A stretch of DNA of 64,000 nt from positions 183,501 to 247,500 of the forward strand of contig JAFBJZ010000888.1 in assembly GCA_016785225.1 (NCBI GenBank). The letters run 5' to 3'. Origin of the DNA: Psettodes erumei (Eukaryota; Chordata; Actinopteri; Pleuronectiformes; Psettodidae). Position numbers and translations under genes: made by a program. Of this stretch, positions 9,985 through 22,209 are shown piece after piece. Numbering within the stretch: the stretch's first letter is position 1; every line of letters starts with the position of its first letter. The notes under the pieces were generated by a model that was not told the DNA's origin, ran no database searches, and saw only the letters and a list, made by a program, of their open reading frames with translations.

Positions 9985-12073
9985 CTAAACATCAGACAAA
10001 GAGATTTAATACACCTGTCTGAAGCTCCTCAACAAATATACATCTGAGCTTAAAAAGGGATTTTTTTTCACGTTGTCAACTTATCCACAAATATATTAAG
10101 CAAGTCTATCTTTTTTTATTTAATCTTCTGAACGTTTCACGTGCATTTCGAAAATGTGCTCCATGCGTGTTGGATTCACCGCCACTGGGAAGAAAAAAAA
10201 GCTTTAGAAATCAGTCATAAGAGCCGAGTTATTTGTCACGCCTGGGATGGTTTTTGATGTGAGGCCATTACGCTGAGGATACAAACTTTCTTTCCTCACA
10301 AAAAGAGAAGGAGAAAGGAAAAAAAAAACTGCCAAAATGTAACAATTTAATGAGAACACAAAAGATGAAACAGCATTGCTGAGAGACGCCTGATGGCTTC
10401 AAACCCGAAAATCCTGCCCAGTTTGGGAGCGAGGACAACAAAAGGCAGATGGCTCCCGTCTTAAAAATAGGGGACATGAAAGCGACAACAAAGAAACACG
10501 ACTATCAAACGACTGCGGTTTCCCCTTCGTCTACGTTTAACTCAAGCATCTCGGCTCAGATGGCGCAGACGACAATATTTAATGGGAGAGGGAAAACCTG
10601 AAAGGAGGACCAACATGTATAAATCCTGGGCATGTTTGTGTCTGTAAGGGGCAAAGGCCATCGGCAGTTTGAACGAACCTCACTTTCTCTGCTACAGGGA
10701 TTTGTCAGTCTGTTGCGTTCTGATGTTGCATTTATGGCACTGTCTGCTTTGTGTCTGACAGGGTGGATTAAGAGAAAGAGAGAGTGGCAATTCTCCACTG
10801 ACTATTAGGCTGGCTTTTTTCTTTTTGCGCGACACCTCCATTGCTGAAAAAAATAAAACTGGTCTAATAGAGTCGACGGAGATCTGTCTCCCGTTGTATA
10901 GAGTCAAGTCCAGAAGTTTTTTAAAATGACAAAAAGGGGTAAAACTTTTTTTTCCCGCTGAACTCAAGAAAAGCAGACATTTACGGGTGCAACACATGCA
11001 TGTGTACACGCACCATGAATGGATGAGAGGTTTTTTTTATGTCAGCTCGATTCATCTTAATGCATAACTACCTCACTTAAGTTAATGGACGGGCCACTAT
11101 TAATATTGATATGTGAAAGTCAGAAGATGTGATACCAGCTATCACAGCCGACGGTAACCTTTCACTCTAATCTGTTTCTTCCGTGATAAATCATTCAAGG
11201 CTACAAATTTAATATTTTAAACATCAGTCAATGGTTCGCAGTGAACATAATTTGCTTGCAAGGCTGTAAAAGTCATTAAAAGTAGCTGCTTCTATGGTAA
11301 ATCCTGTTGTTCGCTATGGAAAACAATGGATCTTCATCGCCCGATGTTTTGGACCCCTCACTCTTGTGAATCTCTCATGTAACGGGCTTTGGCGCCTGCT
11401 TCTGCTTGCAGAATTTTTTTCGCAGTTCTCTCTTTGACCGGACGTCAGAGCAGATGGGGGGGGTGTTATATGAGCTGAATTTGAATGATCTGCAATGGGG
11501 CAACCCAGACGATCTCTTCCTCAGTCACTGATCTAGAAGCCGGATGCATCAGCGGGCCAATCATTTGTCAAATATTCCGTACCCAAGTCTGATTCGGCGG
11601 GTGCCATCTCGCACCGCACGCATATGCAACCGAGTACGTGCGTGTTTGTCCCGGAGTGTCGCCGCGTCGGTATGAGGGCAACGGAGCTGCCGTCTAGACA
11701 GCTCTGTAGTGAATTAAACATCAAGGTCTGGCAGAGTGCGGGCTCTGAAGAAACCAATTCAGCAAGTTCACTTAGCAGACTGGCGCTAAGCTGTTACCTC
11801 AGTGAAACTGGGACAGAAACCCTGACTGGGATAAAAGGATTCATTTAGCTCAGTGCAGCTTTACTGGGAACAAACTGGTCAAAATGCAAGACCGCACCGT
11901 CCACAGGAAGATTCAGCAATAAAAGACGAGCTGATAAGACACGCACAGATTTCCGCTCACCCTCGGATCGAGTGGAAAAACATCACCGGCTTGCGAGCGG
12001 CGGTAAGTGCAACCCAGTGAAAACAGTTTATTTTTGACCCACGGCACGTGCGCCGCACCAAAGTCACACTGAC
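9985..12073 (-). other. Intron 2
   Basis: Donor gtcagt at 12073, acceptor ...gtttag at 9985. Largely unique sequence with few repeats; an AT-rich unique stretch about 11040-11290 has several ATTA-type sites. Nothing coding seen. Confidence 0.85.
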
Positions 12074-12228
12074 CTGCTGCAGGGCATGGTCGTGCCTGCG
12101 GGCCTGGCTCTGCCGCGTGATGAAGGACCAGGTGGAGAGCTTGTAGTGGTTGAGCAGGCAGATGATCACCACCACCATCACTGTCATCACCACGATAATG
12201 ATGACGATCTGAACAAACTCCAGTTCAG
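12074..12228 (-). CDS. ldlrad4: LDLRAD4-family exon 2: transmembrane helix and juxtamembrane segment
   Basis: The acceptor is ctcctctttgtgtttgttcag before 12228 and the donor is CAG|gtcagt after 12074. The 155 nt give 2 bases completing a Ser codon plus 51 codons. The product ELEFVQ then a run of 19 hydrophobic residues (about 39-57) then CLLNHYKLS matches the single transmembrane helix of LDLRAD4/PMEPA1 almost residue for residue. The cytoplasmic start (SFITRQSQARR) is basic, as expected for the positive-inside side. Position 65 is Trp where human LDLRAD4 and PMEPA1 have Arg (recalled); CGG to TGG is a CpG transition. This exon ends in phase 0. Confidence 0.95.
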
Positions 12229-13166
12229 CTGAACAAACACAAAGAGGAGAGGAGGGTGGGGTTAGAGTCAAACGTTTAGGAGAGCAGTGCAGGAAACAAC
12301 AAACACCGTGGAACAAACAGAACGCACATGATGGATTAATCTGTATGTGATTTTCTTGAATAATCTACTAATCGTTCAGTCTTAATGTCACAGATTAGAG
12401 TAAATAAGTTCATTACGGTTACAACCTAACCCATTCAAATGACTTGTTCTGTCCAATCATCGGCATGTCGAGGAAATAAACACACATGAGTAGGAAATGC
12501 ACACGTGTAATGTATAAAATAGATGATGACTCAATTCAATTTAGCAGCCTTGACTTTAGACCACTGGTATTAACCATCTTTGTCATTTTCATGGAAGGAA
12601 ACACGGTGCCCTTTGACCTCCGCAGCCACAGTTTACCAGGACACTTGAACACAGCACGAGCCGTGTCATCAGTAACGCTTGTGCTTTCCCTGCCGTGACC
12701 AGTGACCAGACCAAGTGTCTGCTTACAAGAGAATCCCACAACGCCATCTGCCGATGAAAACCATGCGATATGATCAAAAGCTCCAGAGAACCTACTGAAC
12801 GGAGTTTGCAGAGAAAGGAGTTTTGGACCGTTTCGCAGGAGCTCTCTGGCTGCTCTAACATCTGTTGACCAGCAGGGGGCAGCACAGGTCAAACTCCAAG
12901 TCAGTCTGTCGCACAGCGGCGCGTGAGTGGCCGATACGTGCGAGCGTGCGCCCGGGGGATTGGACGGAGAAAAGCTTCAAATCAGAGGACGGATGAGCGT
13001 TGAGACGGCGGTGTCCGTCCCAGCGTACAGTAGACTCTTTGTGGAGACGCTGAATAACTGCCGTGTTTCTGTCTTTGACAAACAACGGCAAAAGAAAAAA
13101 ACCCCAAAGCAAAAACAACAAAACAATCTGTGAGACACACGCACGCACACCAGCATCACAGCTTAT

Positions 13167-13489
13167 CTGGGATGACCTCCCTCCCATGCCTCTTTCATCC
13201 TTTCTTTTTTTCCCTCCTTCCTCCCGCTCCGTCTCACTGAACCCTTCCTGTACAAACACTTGCCCGCCGTCTCTCCGACCTGTTTCTCCACCGTCCTGCT
13301 CCTTCTCTCCCACGTCTCTCCTCGCAATCCCCCGCCGCTTTATCAGCCTTTTCATCTCGCATTCCTCCCTCATCCACCGTCATTCCTAACCCCGCTCGTT
13401 CCCATTCTTCATTGTCTCCCACTCTCCTCACCCGTCCATCCCTCCTTCCTCTCTCCCTCCTCTGCTCTCCCCCTGCCTCCCCGTCTGCA
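13167..13489. repeat. Pyrimidine-rich tract
   Basis: About 320 nt dominated by C and T on the plus strand; gives long spurious frames on both strands. Confidence 0.8.
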
Positions 13490-16400
13490 GTCTGAGACTC
13501 TTTTGTCATGTGTTGTGGGTTTGTTCCGAGCAGAAGTCTCGACCTTGTCTGGTCTTGGCACCGAGTCTGACCTCTGACTCACACTCACGGCTGGACACTC
13601 ACTCACTTTGTGTGTGTGTGTCCTTGCGTTTGCATGCGGCTCTGCAAGAACAATACACAACGTACACTCGGCCATCTGAGCTGCGATGCCTCCACACCAG
13701 CGGACACTTTCTCCACAAAGCTCCGTACAATTTTGCGGTTTTATTTGACCCAAGAGCCCTTTGGACATTTTTCGACGGAGCAGGAATGGAATCAGGCAAA
13801 GATGAACAAGCGGCACACGAAAAACCAAAAACAAAGAAGAGACGGTCAGGGTTACAAAAAAAACCAAAACAACAACAACCATCCTTAATCAAAAAAAGAA
13901 CTTCTTATGGCAAATGTGACAATATGCAAGAAAGATCCCAGTCCTCCCAGCTTATTCGTCTGCATTAGGGTGGGTTAGTGCTGAGCACCGAGTTGAAACA
14001 TAAACCGACCCGAACCTGCCTTCGCTACACCGCAGCAGCCACAGAGGACGGGTGGGGTAAGACTGAAAGGGGGAGGGCCAACTCGCGCAAACCACATGGA
14101 AGGACAAAAAAAAAAAATGCTGTGAAGAAAGTCTGTTCCCAACCAGTTCGACCAACCGACGTTAATCACAGAAGAGCGGAAGAATGAGGCGCTTATGAAA
14201 CACGACGAGCGAGGTGGTGAGGAGACGCCCCAAATCCATCTCATTAACGAATTTCTTTTTTGGTTGTTGTCGAACAAAGCAACAGCAACCAAAGTAATTC
14301 ACTTATCCGCCCTTTTAAATCGCTTCGACAAGCGCCGTCAATTCAGCATCTGGTATCTGGGGTGGTAACTGCGGCCCAACCCGGCCCCTTTCTCACCCTG
14401 AGACTCCTGAAACCGAGTTTTTTCAGCTCTCGCTCACCATATGAGTCACCTGACGTGGAATGAGTAGAGCTGAAGGGGCAGAGCGCGGTGTCAAAAGGTA
14501 ACTGGTAACGCCATCCGCCGCACACAAGTTTCAGGAAGTGGCACGTTCTAAGAAATAATTTTTTTTTTAAAAACGCACAGCAGCCATTTAGAGCCCAGCT
14601 TACCTAAAAAGCCACGAGGGAGAGGCCTGAGGTAAAGCTGCATTCAAAGCCATTACAAAACACACTTACGGCTGAATTTCTCAGGTTCGGCGATCCCCTC
14701 CATCGCTGCTTTCCAGTTCTCTTTGGCTCGTGAACCTTTAGAGCCGAGGACTGTAAGTAAGAGTGTGAGCAGTTCAGCCAAAAAGGGAAGTTCCCACGTC
14801 AGGCTGTGTCATTTGAAGAGGGACCCGACAAGTTATGATTGCCCAATGAGAGTCAGATCCCTCCAAAATGACAGCGCCAAGGCGCTGACGTTCAGCGGGC
14901 TTTGATGCTTATCGTGTCCTCCATAGCGCTCTAGCGTGCTGGCACGCTAATGTGAGCTAAGCGGAGCCGAGGCCACTGCAGCTATCTGGCCGTGAACCGA
15001 ACTACCGGACAAACTGAAGTTTCTGGCTCGGTGATGACCGAGTTAAAAAGGCAGGCGGCCACCAGAGTTATATTACGAACAATCTGAAGGGGAACCTGAA
15101 CGCAGCCTCGGAGGAAAAGTCACGCCAAATTCAGGGGAGGGCCGTCAACCGTCTGTGCAAGCTTTTGTGCCGATTCGTCCGGCGGAGTTGAGATATAAAA
15201 AAAACGTTGTCCCGGCCGACCGTGCGAGATGAGAGGGCAGGAGATCCCCGTAGTCATTACGATTCATCTTCTGGACACCGAGGCCAAATGTGAGACCGCC
15301 GTATTTCAAGACGCGCGCCACGAGCTGGTAATATGCTCCCGTCCTGGCCCCCAGGTTGGAAGACGCTTGCTCTCTGTTAAAAAGAGAAAATGTGTTGGGA
15401 AGACGTGAAACTGCCAGGCTACCAAGCCCGGGCCTGTGTGCTCACCACAGCAGCCGCAGGGAGGGGACTGAGAGAGGCTTTCATTCAGAGAGCGGCATTT
15501 TGGGGGAAACCAAGTTGCCCAGGCCCCTCTGTACGCCTGCCAGATAAATATTACATACTCTGCCCTTCCGCCTTTGTTACAGCCAGACAAACCAGATGCC
15601 CGACTCAAAAGCCGCCTTCCGAAAAAGCGCAGGCAGGGATGTTTTTACAGCAAAGTAAAAAGTACAGCGGCTGCAGTTTATGGCCTCTGAACGTCAGGGA
15701 GGAAGGAAGCCGGAGGAGGAGTCGAGAAGGGAGGAAGGAAGCGGGGAGGGGGGGGGGATTAAATAAAGAGCAGAAGAGAAGCAGGGGCGAGGCGAGGCCC
15801 GTCCCGCTCGAACCCCGGAGTCCGTCCGAGTTCAGAGACTCCAGAACACAGTGTACAGCGCGGACTCGTGCACGGGCTGGAGAACAGTGTGTGCCGGCAG
15901 TCTGCATTACCAGCACCAGGCGGCTGTTATTACAACAGTAATCCACTTGTCAAAACAATATCAGTCTGGCATCTGCAGCGCCCTCACTCCCTCGGCCGGC
16001 TGAATAATTTGCATTGCGGGCCAGCCGCCCCATTCTCTGCTGCAGCGAGGAGAGGGGCCATCAGGTTTATTTAAATCACGGGCCAAGTGACCGCTCGGAG
16101 AGGTTGCACCGCGGCTCTTTCAAACGCGCTGCAGCGCGGCCAACGGTCGCACATTCACTGAGGGCCGGTTTACTATTTTCTTTAATCCGAGGTATACGGC
16201 TCAAACACGCCGTCGGCTCGTCTGAATAAAACCTCCTCTGAAGCTTACAACCTGCATGAGTTTGGTGACAGCGGCGCCGGCTTCTCCGCTTTGTATTTAA
16301 TTGGATGAGTACAAATTGGTTTTGGCACCTTGTGATAACTTGGTTATAGGTTACACTACATTTCAATGAATCAGCCCGTCCTCTCCGCCAAGTTGTGTAA

Positions 16401-16630
16401 TTACAGAATAAATGTGATCAAGCGACAAAGCTATTTCCTTTACTTAGATAGTCAATAAAGAGAAACAGAAATGGACTAATTTTGCCGGGTAAATCACTAA
16501 ATTGTTGCCTTTTTTTGTTTTGGTTTTACTTTCAGCACCATTAACTAAATGTGACTCCTTGGTGGAATATAAATATGTTTTGGTTTTTACTACACAAAGC
16601 TATGTTGGCTTTTTTTTCCCCCTTGCCTTT

Positions 16631-16736
16631 ATTCTGACAGTTGACAGAGGAGAGGAGACAGGAAATGAGGGAGGGGAGAGGAGGGACGATGTACTGCAAA
16701 GCTCTGCAGCCAGACTTGAACCCCCAGGACACCGGG
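16631..16736 (+). mobile_element. Possible fish dispersed repeat fragment
   Basis: ATTCTGACAGTTGACAGAGG, then a GA-rich part with GACAGGAAATGAGGG, then CTCTGCAGCCAGACTTGAAC and CCCCAGGACACCGG. The order and wording resemble a common teleost interspersed repeat ending in a 'tgaacccaggac' box. Judged from memory only. Confidence 0.4.
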
Positions 16737-17652
16737 CTTTTCAGTACCTGGCCGTTTGATACTCTGCAGACACAGACGCATGACGTGCTGAAAAAAAAAA
16801 AAAAGTACGGCGGTTCGATCGCGGGCCCTGTCAGACAAGCAGATATCACACCGGCACCACCGGCGGCAGGTTGTCCCAATTCAAAAAGACAAACACAAAG
16901 AGAGAGTAAACAGCGAAGAGGCAGCGTGCGCGCTCTCACAAACGCGCACGCACACTTTGACCTTTGCGTGGTGGTGTGTGCGTGCATGTGCACGTGTGTG
17001 TGTGCGTGAGAGAGGCCAGCGGGAGGTCAGACAGTTCGGCTGACCCGCCGGTGAAAAGAAGCCGTCAGACACGCCGACACAAAACGGTGTCTGAGGGCAC
17101 ATTCAGACATGCGAAAGTGCGAGTTCCTCACCGATGAGTCACGGCTCATTTGCGTATTACAGTTACACACACCTTAAGGTTTCGGTTCGCTTTTGTTTCC
17201 TTTTTTTGTGTTTTTTTTGTCCCACTGAAAAGTGCCGACACGGAGAAACCAGGACGCTGTCGCCGGAGCGAGCCGTCACTGCTGAAATTTTAAAACCTCT
17301 TTCTCTTCCACAATAAAACCGATAGCGTCTGTGCGGAGAGATACCACTCGGGGGGGAAATGAGAAAAAAATTTGTTTTGTTGCGCTATAGCTACGTACAG
17401 AGGCGGCAGGAACTGAACCAAATTTTCTTCTTTTTTTCTACCCCCGCCCCTTTGCAACGCGCAACAACACAAACAGACTCTGCAGCGGCTTCTGTGTGCA
17501 GGCAGCAGACGGTCCATCGTGCGCTGCGACACGCAGGCCGTGCCCGTTTCGAAAACAGCAATAATGAAAAGGGAGCACAGACACGAGTCGCGTGATTGGC
17601 TGAAAGGCAGATGCCCACGAACCTGGCTCACACACGGACGGGGCCGACTTAC

Positions 17653-17700
17653 CTCTATATAGTATCCCGGCTTAGCAATAGTCTTTTTCGGGGGGGCCAT
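17653..17700 (-). other. Candidate alternative first exon (16 codons)
   Basis: ATG at 17700 in good context (G at -3, G at +4) opens MAPPKKTIAKPGYYIE and runs straight into a near-perfect donor, GAG|gtaagt. The exon would end in phase 0, which does not fit exon 2 (needs phase 1) but fits exons 3 and 4. I do not recognise the peptide. Could be chance. Confidence 0.25.
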
Positions 17701-17875
17701 CACTCTCTATAAGTGGAACCGAACTTATACTGTATCGCAAATTCAACCCTACTGGCGTCGAGGAGCAGTTAATGCTGGGGGAAAAAGTCACTTCTGTGAC
17801 TAATGAAGGCGCACGGGCTTTCCCTGTTTGGCCCTGAAAAAGAAAAATTAGGCTAATGGCTATCTATAGAGTATG

Positions 17876-17900
17876 CACACACACACACACACACACACAC
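17876..17900. repeat. CA microsatellite
   Basis: (CA)12 in intron 1. Confidence 0.95.
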
Positions 17901-18150
17901 TCAGCTGGGGCCTCTAACATCATTACTGCTCAATAAAAAACTCAACATTTGAGCTGGGGCGACCTCAGACGCGTCCGCGAGAGAGGGAGATCCGGCCGGT
18001 TTAGCTTGCACAGAGGAGCATTATTTGTCCAGAAACCACGAGAGAACGCGTTCGAGGATTCAGGTCGGAGGGTGGACGTGTGCAGGGAACGGCTCCCCGG
18101 CTGCCTGCAAATTCTGAGTAGGAGAGCTACTCCCACCAGCAGAGGAAATG

Positions 18151-18155
<5 letters not shown>

Positions 18156-18185
<30 letters not shown>
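18156..18185. repeat. CT microsatellite
   Basis: (TC)15 in intron 1. Confidence 0.95.
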
Positions 18186-18187
<2 letters not shown>

Positions 18188-18659
18188 ACTAAAGGAGCTG
18201 AGCTTCAGCTGTTATGAATCCTATCTTGCAGGCAGGCAGCACGCGGCCCCAGAGCTCGAGCTGCGGTTTATGGGGATCGCAGCAACAGTCGGTAAAAAAA
18301 AAAATTTTAAAAAGAAAGAAAAAAAGAAGTCTGACCAGCCAGCGCTACGGGAGACGATGTGACGGCAGAAAACAGGAAATGACAGCGGGATCGTCGCTGA
18401 AATGGCTGGGACCGAGAGCTTGGCAAAACGTCGAGCAGCGAGCGAGGTGTTTTGTGGGTTTTTTTTTTTTATTCTTCCTAGCCAAGCTGAGCTCAATAAA
18501 CCCTCCAGCTGGCTTTTTTTTTTCTCCCTCTGCAGTCATTTCCGCTTTCCTGTTGCTCTCCAGAGCTGGATCTTGGTCATGAACCCCCCCCCTCCCCCAA
18601 AACCATTCTCACAGTCACACCTGGCAATCAAGACTGCACTTTTCCGCGAGATGCAGCGT

Positions 18660-18682
18660 TTCCTGCGTGACTCACGCAGGAA
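18660..18682. promoter_or_regulatory. Palindromic ETS-AP-1-ETS composite site
   Basis: TTCCTGCGTGA, one C, TCACGCAGGAA: two 11-bp arms. The centre, TGACTCA at 18668-18674, is a consensus AP-1 site and each arm ends in a GGAA ETS core. It lies in a CpG-rich part of intron 1. Binding is inferred. Confidence 0.45.
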
Positions 18683-18925
18683 GTGTCGCAAGCGCCGCGA
18701 GACGCTGTGTCACCGGATTTTTCGTCCCCGAGATGCGGCTATTCTCGTCCGGCTGCGCGTCCGCGAACCGGCTTGCGGCGAGCGTGCGAAGCGAGGTGAG
18801 ACGCGGAGAGAAACGAGCGGCGCTTTCTTCGCTCCCGACTCGCTCATCCTTCTCCTGCTGCCCAGAGAGCTCCAGCCCAGCTAGAGGCCTGCTGAGTTCA
18901 CAGCCTGCTGCCCACCACACTGGGC

Positions 18926-18928
<3 letters not shown>

Positions 18929-18965
<37 letters not shown>

Positions 18966-18983
18966 CCTCCTTTGACACACACA

Positions 18984-19024
<41 letters not shown>

Positions 19025-19341
19025 CCCTGTCTGCTGCCACTGTCGTTGCTATGGTAACTTTCGGGCACGGTGCCGCGATCAACAAGGCCCGGAGCTGCTG
19101 GGGCACCATGGCAGCGACCTGGCTGGCACACACACGCGCGCACTAACACACACACACACACACACACGATGGCACGGAGCGAGATAGAAGGAGACAAGGA
19201 GGGAGAGGAAGCGAATAGTGCGGACACACACACACACACACACACACTTAAAAAGACTGGCACAGTTAGTGAGAAGGAGAGAGAGAGGTAGAGAGTGTTC
19301 GGTAACGAAGGGACAGAAACAGTCAGGAGAGAGAAAATGAG

Positions 19342-19383
<42 letters not shown>
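18929..19383. repeat. Cluster of five CA arrays
   Basis: CA arrays at 18929-18963, 18975-19022, 19127-19168 (with GCGC), 19224-19248 and 19345-19383 within 455 nt, separated by unique sequence. Confidence 0.95.
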
Positions 19384-19386
<3 letters not shown>

Positions 19387-20179
19387 CCTCTACCTCCCCC
19401 GGGAGACGCGCATTGTTACGTCTAGACATATCAGCCTGGCAGGAACAGTGTCAACCACAGTCAACTACAGCGCGAGTGTGTGACACAGCATGCAGTAGGT
19501 ATCAGCGATGGAGACACAGGGCAACAAGAGAGCGAACAATTACAGCCCTGTTTCTTTTTTTTCCCTCTCCCTCCCTCCCTCCTCCTCCTCCTCTCTGTCT
19601 CTCCCTCCTCCTCCATCCGTCCATCCCTCCTTTCCTCCGTGCGGGCTTCGCCGCAGAGGCCGATACCGCTCCCAGACCGCAGAGCCGCCTGCGCGTGACG
19701 CCGCGATTCAGGCGCTGCGCCTGGCGAACCGGGGAGCGACGCTGAGCGGACGTTTAGATGGTTTACGGTGACGTCTCGTCTTATCTTCGCGAACATTTCA
19801 CCATCGCGCTGGGACACGACAAACTCCGCCACGGCAGGTTGCACAAACAGCCCGCTTGTCTGAGCTGCTTCATTTGTAGGTCAATCTGGAAGCCAGCTCA
19901 CCTGAAATATGCAATTTATTCCTTCATTGCGTAGGGAAAAGTGTTTTTTGCACGGCTACGGCAAGTAAAAGGTAAATGGTTTCGCACTTTTCCGGGCTTA
20001 ATGACCGCTCACACGCGAACGTGCATCCAGGTCTATACGTGTCCCTCTTGCACACGCGCTGCTGGTGCGGCGTCAGGCCCCAGCCGCTAGATCAAAGCTG
20101 AACCAGGAAGCCTGTCTGTAAAGATTTTATCGCTCACATTCATTTTCTCTCTCTCTCAGAGACGCCTGACTAACAACCC

Positions 20180-20900
20180 GAGGGTTTGTGCAAAGGTTGG
20201 CCGATTGCCCGTCTGCTCGCGTTTCTGGCCCCCGTGGACTTCTTCTCAGTGATGTCACCGCATTCCCAGAAATCCAACGCTTACACTCGCAAGCCGAACG
20301 CTGTTCTCGCCGGTTGCACCGACGGAGTCATCGCAGTCACTGCAAAATGGTATCGCGAGATCGGGGCCGCATTTCTGCGGAGAGATGTCGGGCTCCCCGG
20401 ACTTTCGCGGAGAGTTTTAAAAGGATCACTGCGCGCAAAGCCGCAGATCTCGCGCAAACGCAGTCGCATTTCCAAATCGCCTCCCTCCAAAACAGACAGG
20501 GAGGGAAATTTGCTTCGGAAAATTCTGACTTCAGCGCAGCCCCCCTGTGAGGATCCGTCTTGCCCTCGTGCCAGACAAAGAAAACGCTGATGTAAGGGAA
20601 GGGAAACCTTCAGCAGCGCAGCCCCGGACTGCTCCACTCATTCACTATCGCTGCATTCACCCACCGGCCCCATCGACATCGGCGAGGGCACCGGATATCA
20701 TGAACAGCTGTCGGCAGAGCGCGCTGCTTTCTGGTTCACACTCTCGCCCGCTTCTTGTTCACGCGCTTTTGCTTTCACGCCTGTTTCCTTCTAGTCTAGG
20801 CGGCCGGCGTTCCCCGCTCGGACGCGGCGCGCACTTTGCGCCGTCGCCGCTTCCTCGTCCGAGTGTTCTCCGAAACGCGGCACGGTGCTGAGGTGGCGAT
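20180..20900. promoter_or_regulatory. CpG-rich segment in intron 1
   Basis: Dense CpG (for example GGTATCGCGAGATCGG, GGACGCGGCGCGCAC), free of microsatellites, unlike its surroundings. Could be an intronic CpG island or alternative promoter. No first exon recognised. Confidence 0.3.
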
Positions 20901-21011
20901 AAATCCTCGCTTCAGCCCCCGGAAAAGGACCGAATGAGTCAGATCATCTCCATCTGCATGAATATAACATGAACGAAGATATGAAAAAAGGCAGGGCTCC
21001 GTGATAACATA

Positions 21012-21070
21012 CCATGAATATTACAATGAAGTATAATATTATCAATATTCCGACACTGTAATATTCATGG
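21012..21070. repeat. 14-bp perfect inverted repeat in intron 1
   Basis: CCATGAATATTACA at 21012-21025 and TGTAATATTCATGG at 21057-21070 with a 31-nt AT-rich spacer. It shares the 10-mer AATATTCATG with the pair at 38577-38658. A near copy, CATGAATATA, lies at 20958-20967. Confidence 0.9.
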
Positions 21071-21181
21071 ACAGCGGTAAAGCGGAGAGCGGAGCCGTGT
21101 TTGAGCATTCACCGCGGCCGCTGGGATGGCGGGCGCACGGCCGGCTCAACGTGTCACTTGGCGCGTGCTGCGGTGTCTCAG

Positions 21182-21218
<37 letters not shown>

Positions 21219-21487
21219 CATTATCAGAGCCAGACAGACAGGATAGCGTCTAGACAACCCCCTCACCCCAACCCCCACCCTGCCATAAAGCCAGACTCTC
21301 TCTCTCTCTCTCTCTCTCTGAGTGACTGAACCAGACTGGAGGGTCAGACTAATGTCAGACTTAAAGCATGTCTGCCTGTGTGTGTGTGTGTGTGTGTGTG
21401 CAGGCACGAGTGGGGTATTTTCTCTGGGTCAGCTGGGGTCAGTGGGTGAACGTGTGTGTGTGTGTGTGTGTGTGTGTGGGGGGGGGG
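21182..21487. repeat. GT, CT, GT, GT-G arrays
   Basis: GT at 21182-21215, CT at 21296-21319, GT at 21377-21400, GT at 21452-21478 then G to 21487. Confidence 0.95.
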
Positions 21488-21825
21488 TCGAGTTCAGCCT
21501 GGCCTTGCAGGTTGCTCAGAGATTCAACAGGATTAGACGCGATGCAAGACATGATGGAAACGTCGGGATGACAGCGAAGGGTGCTGCAGTGATGTTGGGG
21601 GGGGGTGGGACACCAAGCAATGGTGATGGTCGACAGACCATAATAACCTTGGAGAAGACCCAGAGGGCCGGGGGTTGCTTAGCAGCGGCCGGGAGCAGAG
21701 CTCTGACAGCGGCCGACAAGAACGGGCTCTGTCAGCCCCGTCGTCGGCGACGTCGTCATCGGCAGCAGACACATGGTCTTGGGCTGTTGTGACAGCATAA
21801 TGGGGGGAGGACGTTAGCCATCAGG

Positions 21826-21868
21826 ACACAGACACACAGACACACACACACACACACACACACGCACA
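21826..21868. repeat. CA microsatellite
   Basis: Interrupted CA/GACA array. Confidence 0.9.
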
Positions 21869-22158
21869 ACCCGAGGCCAAACTGGCAAATTAAGACCAAC
21901 AGGCAGGCAGATGGATACAGACGCCATCGATATTATGTACTGCTCGTGTGCACGATAACTTCCCATTTGCAGACCAGCGGCGTCCCGCCGCCATGAATCC
22001 CCACTGTAAACAGCGAACGTGTGTGAGCACCGCGGCCGACTGCGGTCTCGAACCAACGCGCTTGTCTATTTCCTACTGTTAGGGGAAGCATCTGCTGAGA
22101 ACTGCAGTCGCCAGCTGTTTAGGATTACTGATCTTTGGAAAAAAACAAAACAAAAAAA

Positions 22159-22209
22159 CACCGATCAGCCACAACATCCAAACCAGTTACCGCTGCTGAT
22201 GTTGTGGCT
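22159..22209. mobile_element. Tc1/mariner-like terminal inverted repeat relic
   Basis: The segment starts CACCGATCAGCCACAACATC, which I recognise as the outer end of a common fish Tc1-like element (ends reading ...ATGTTGTGGCTGATCGGTG). A partial inverted copy, GATGTTGTGGCT at 22198-22209, forms a 12-bp stem with 22167-22178. No transposase frame is visible nearby, so it is a short internally deleted or foldback remnant. No clear TA target duplication seen. Confidence 0.5.

Noticed and set aside
13070..13135. Strong minus-strand frames near A-rich segment as a possible nested gene
   Set aside because: Low-complexity only; no start context, splice sites or domain.
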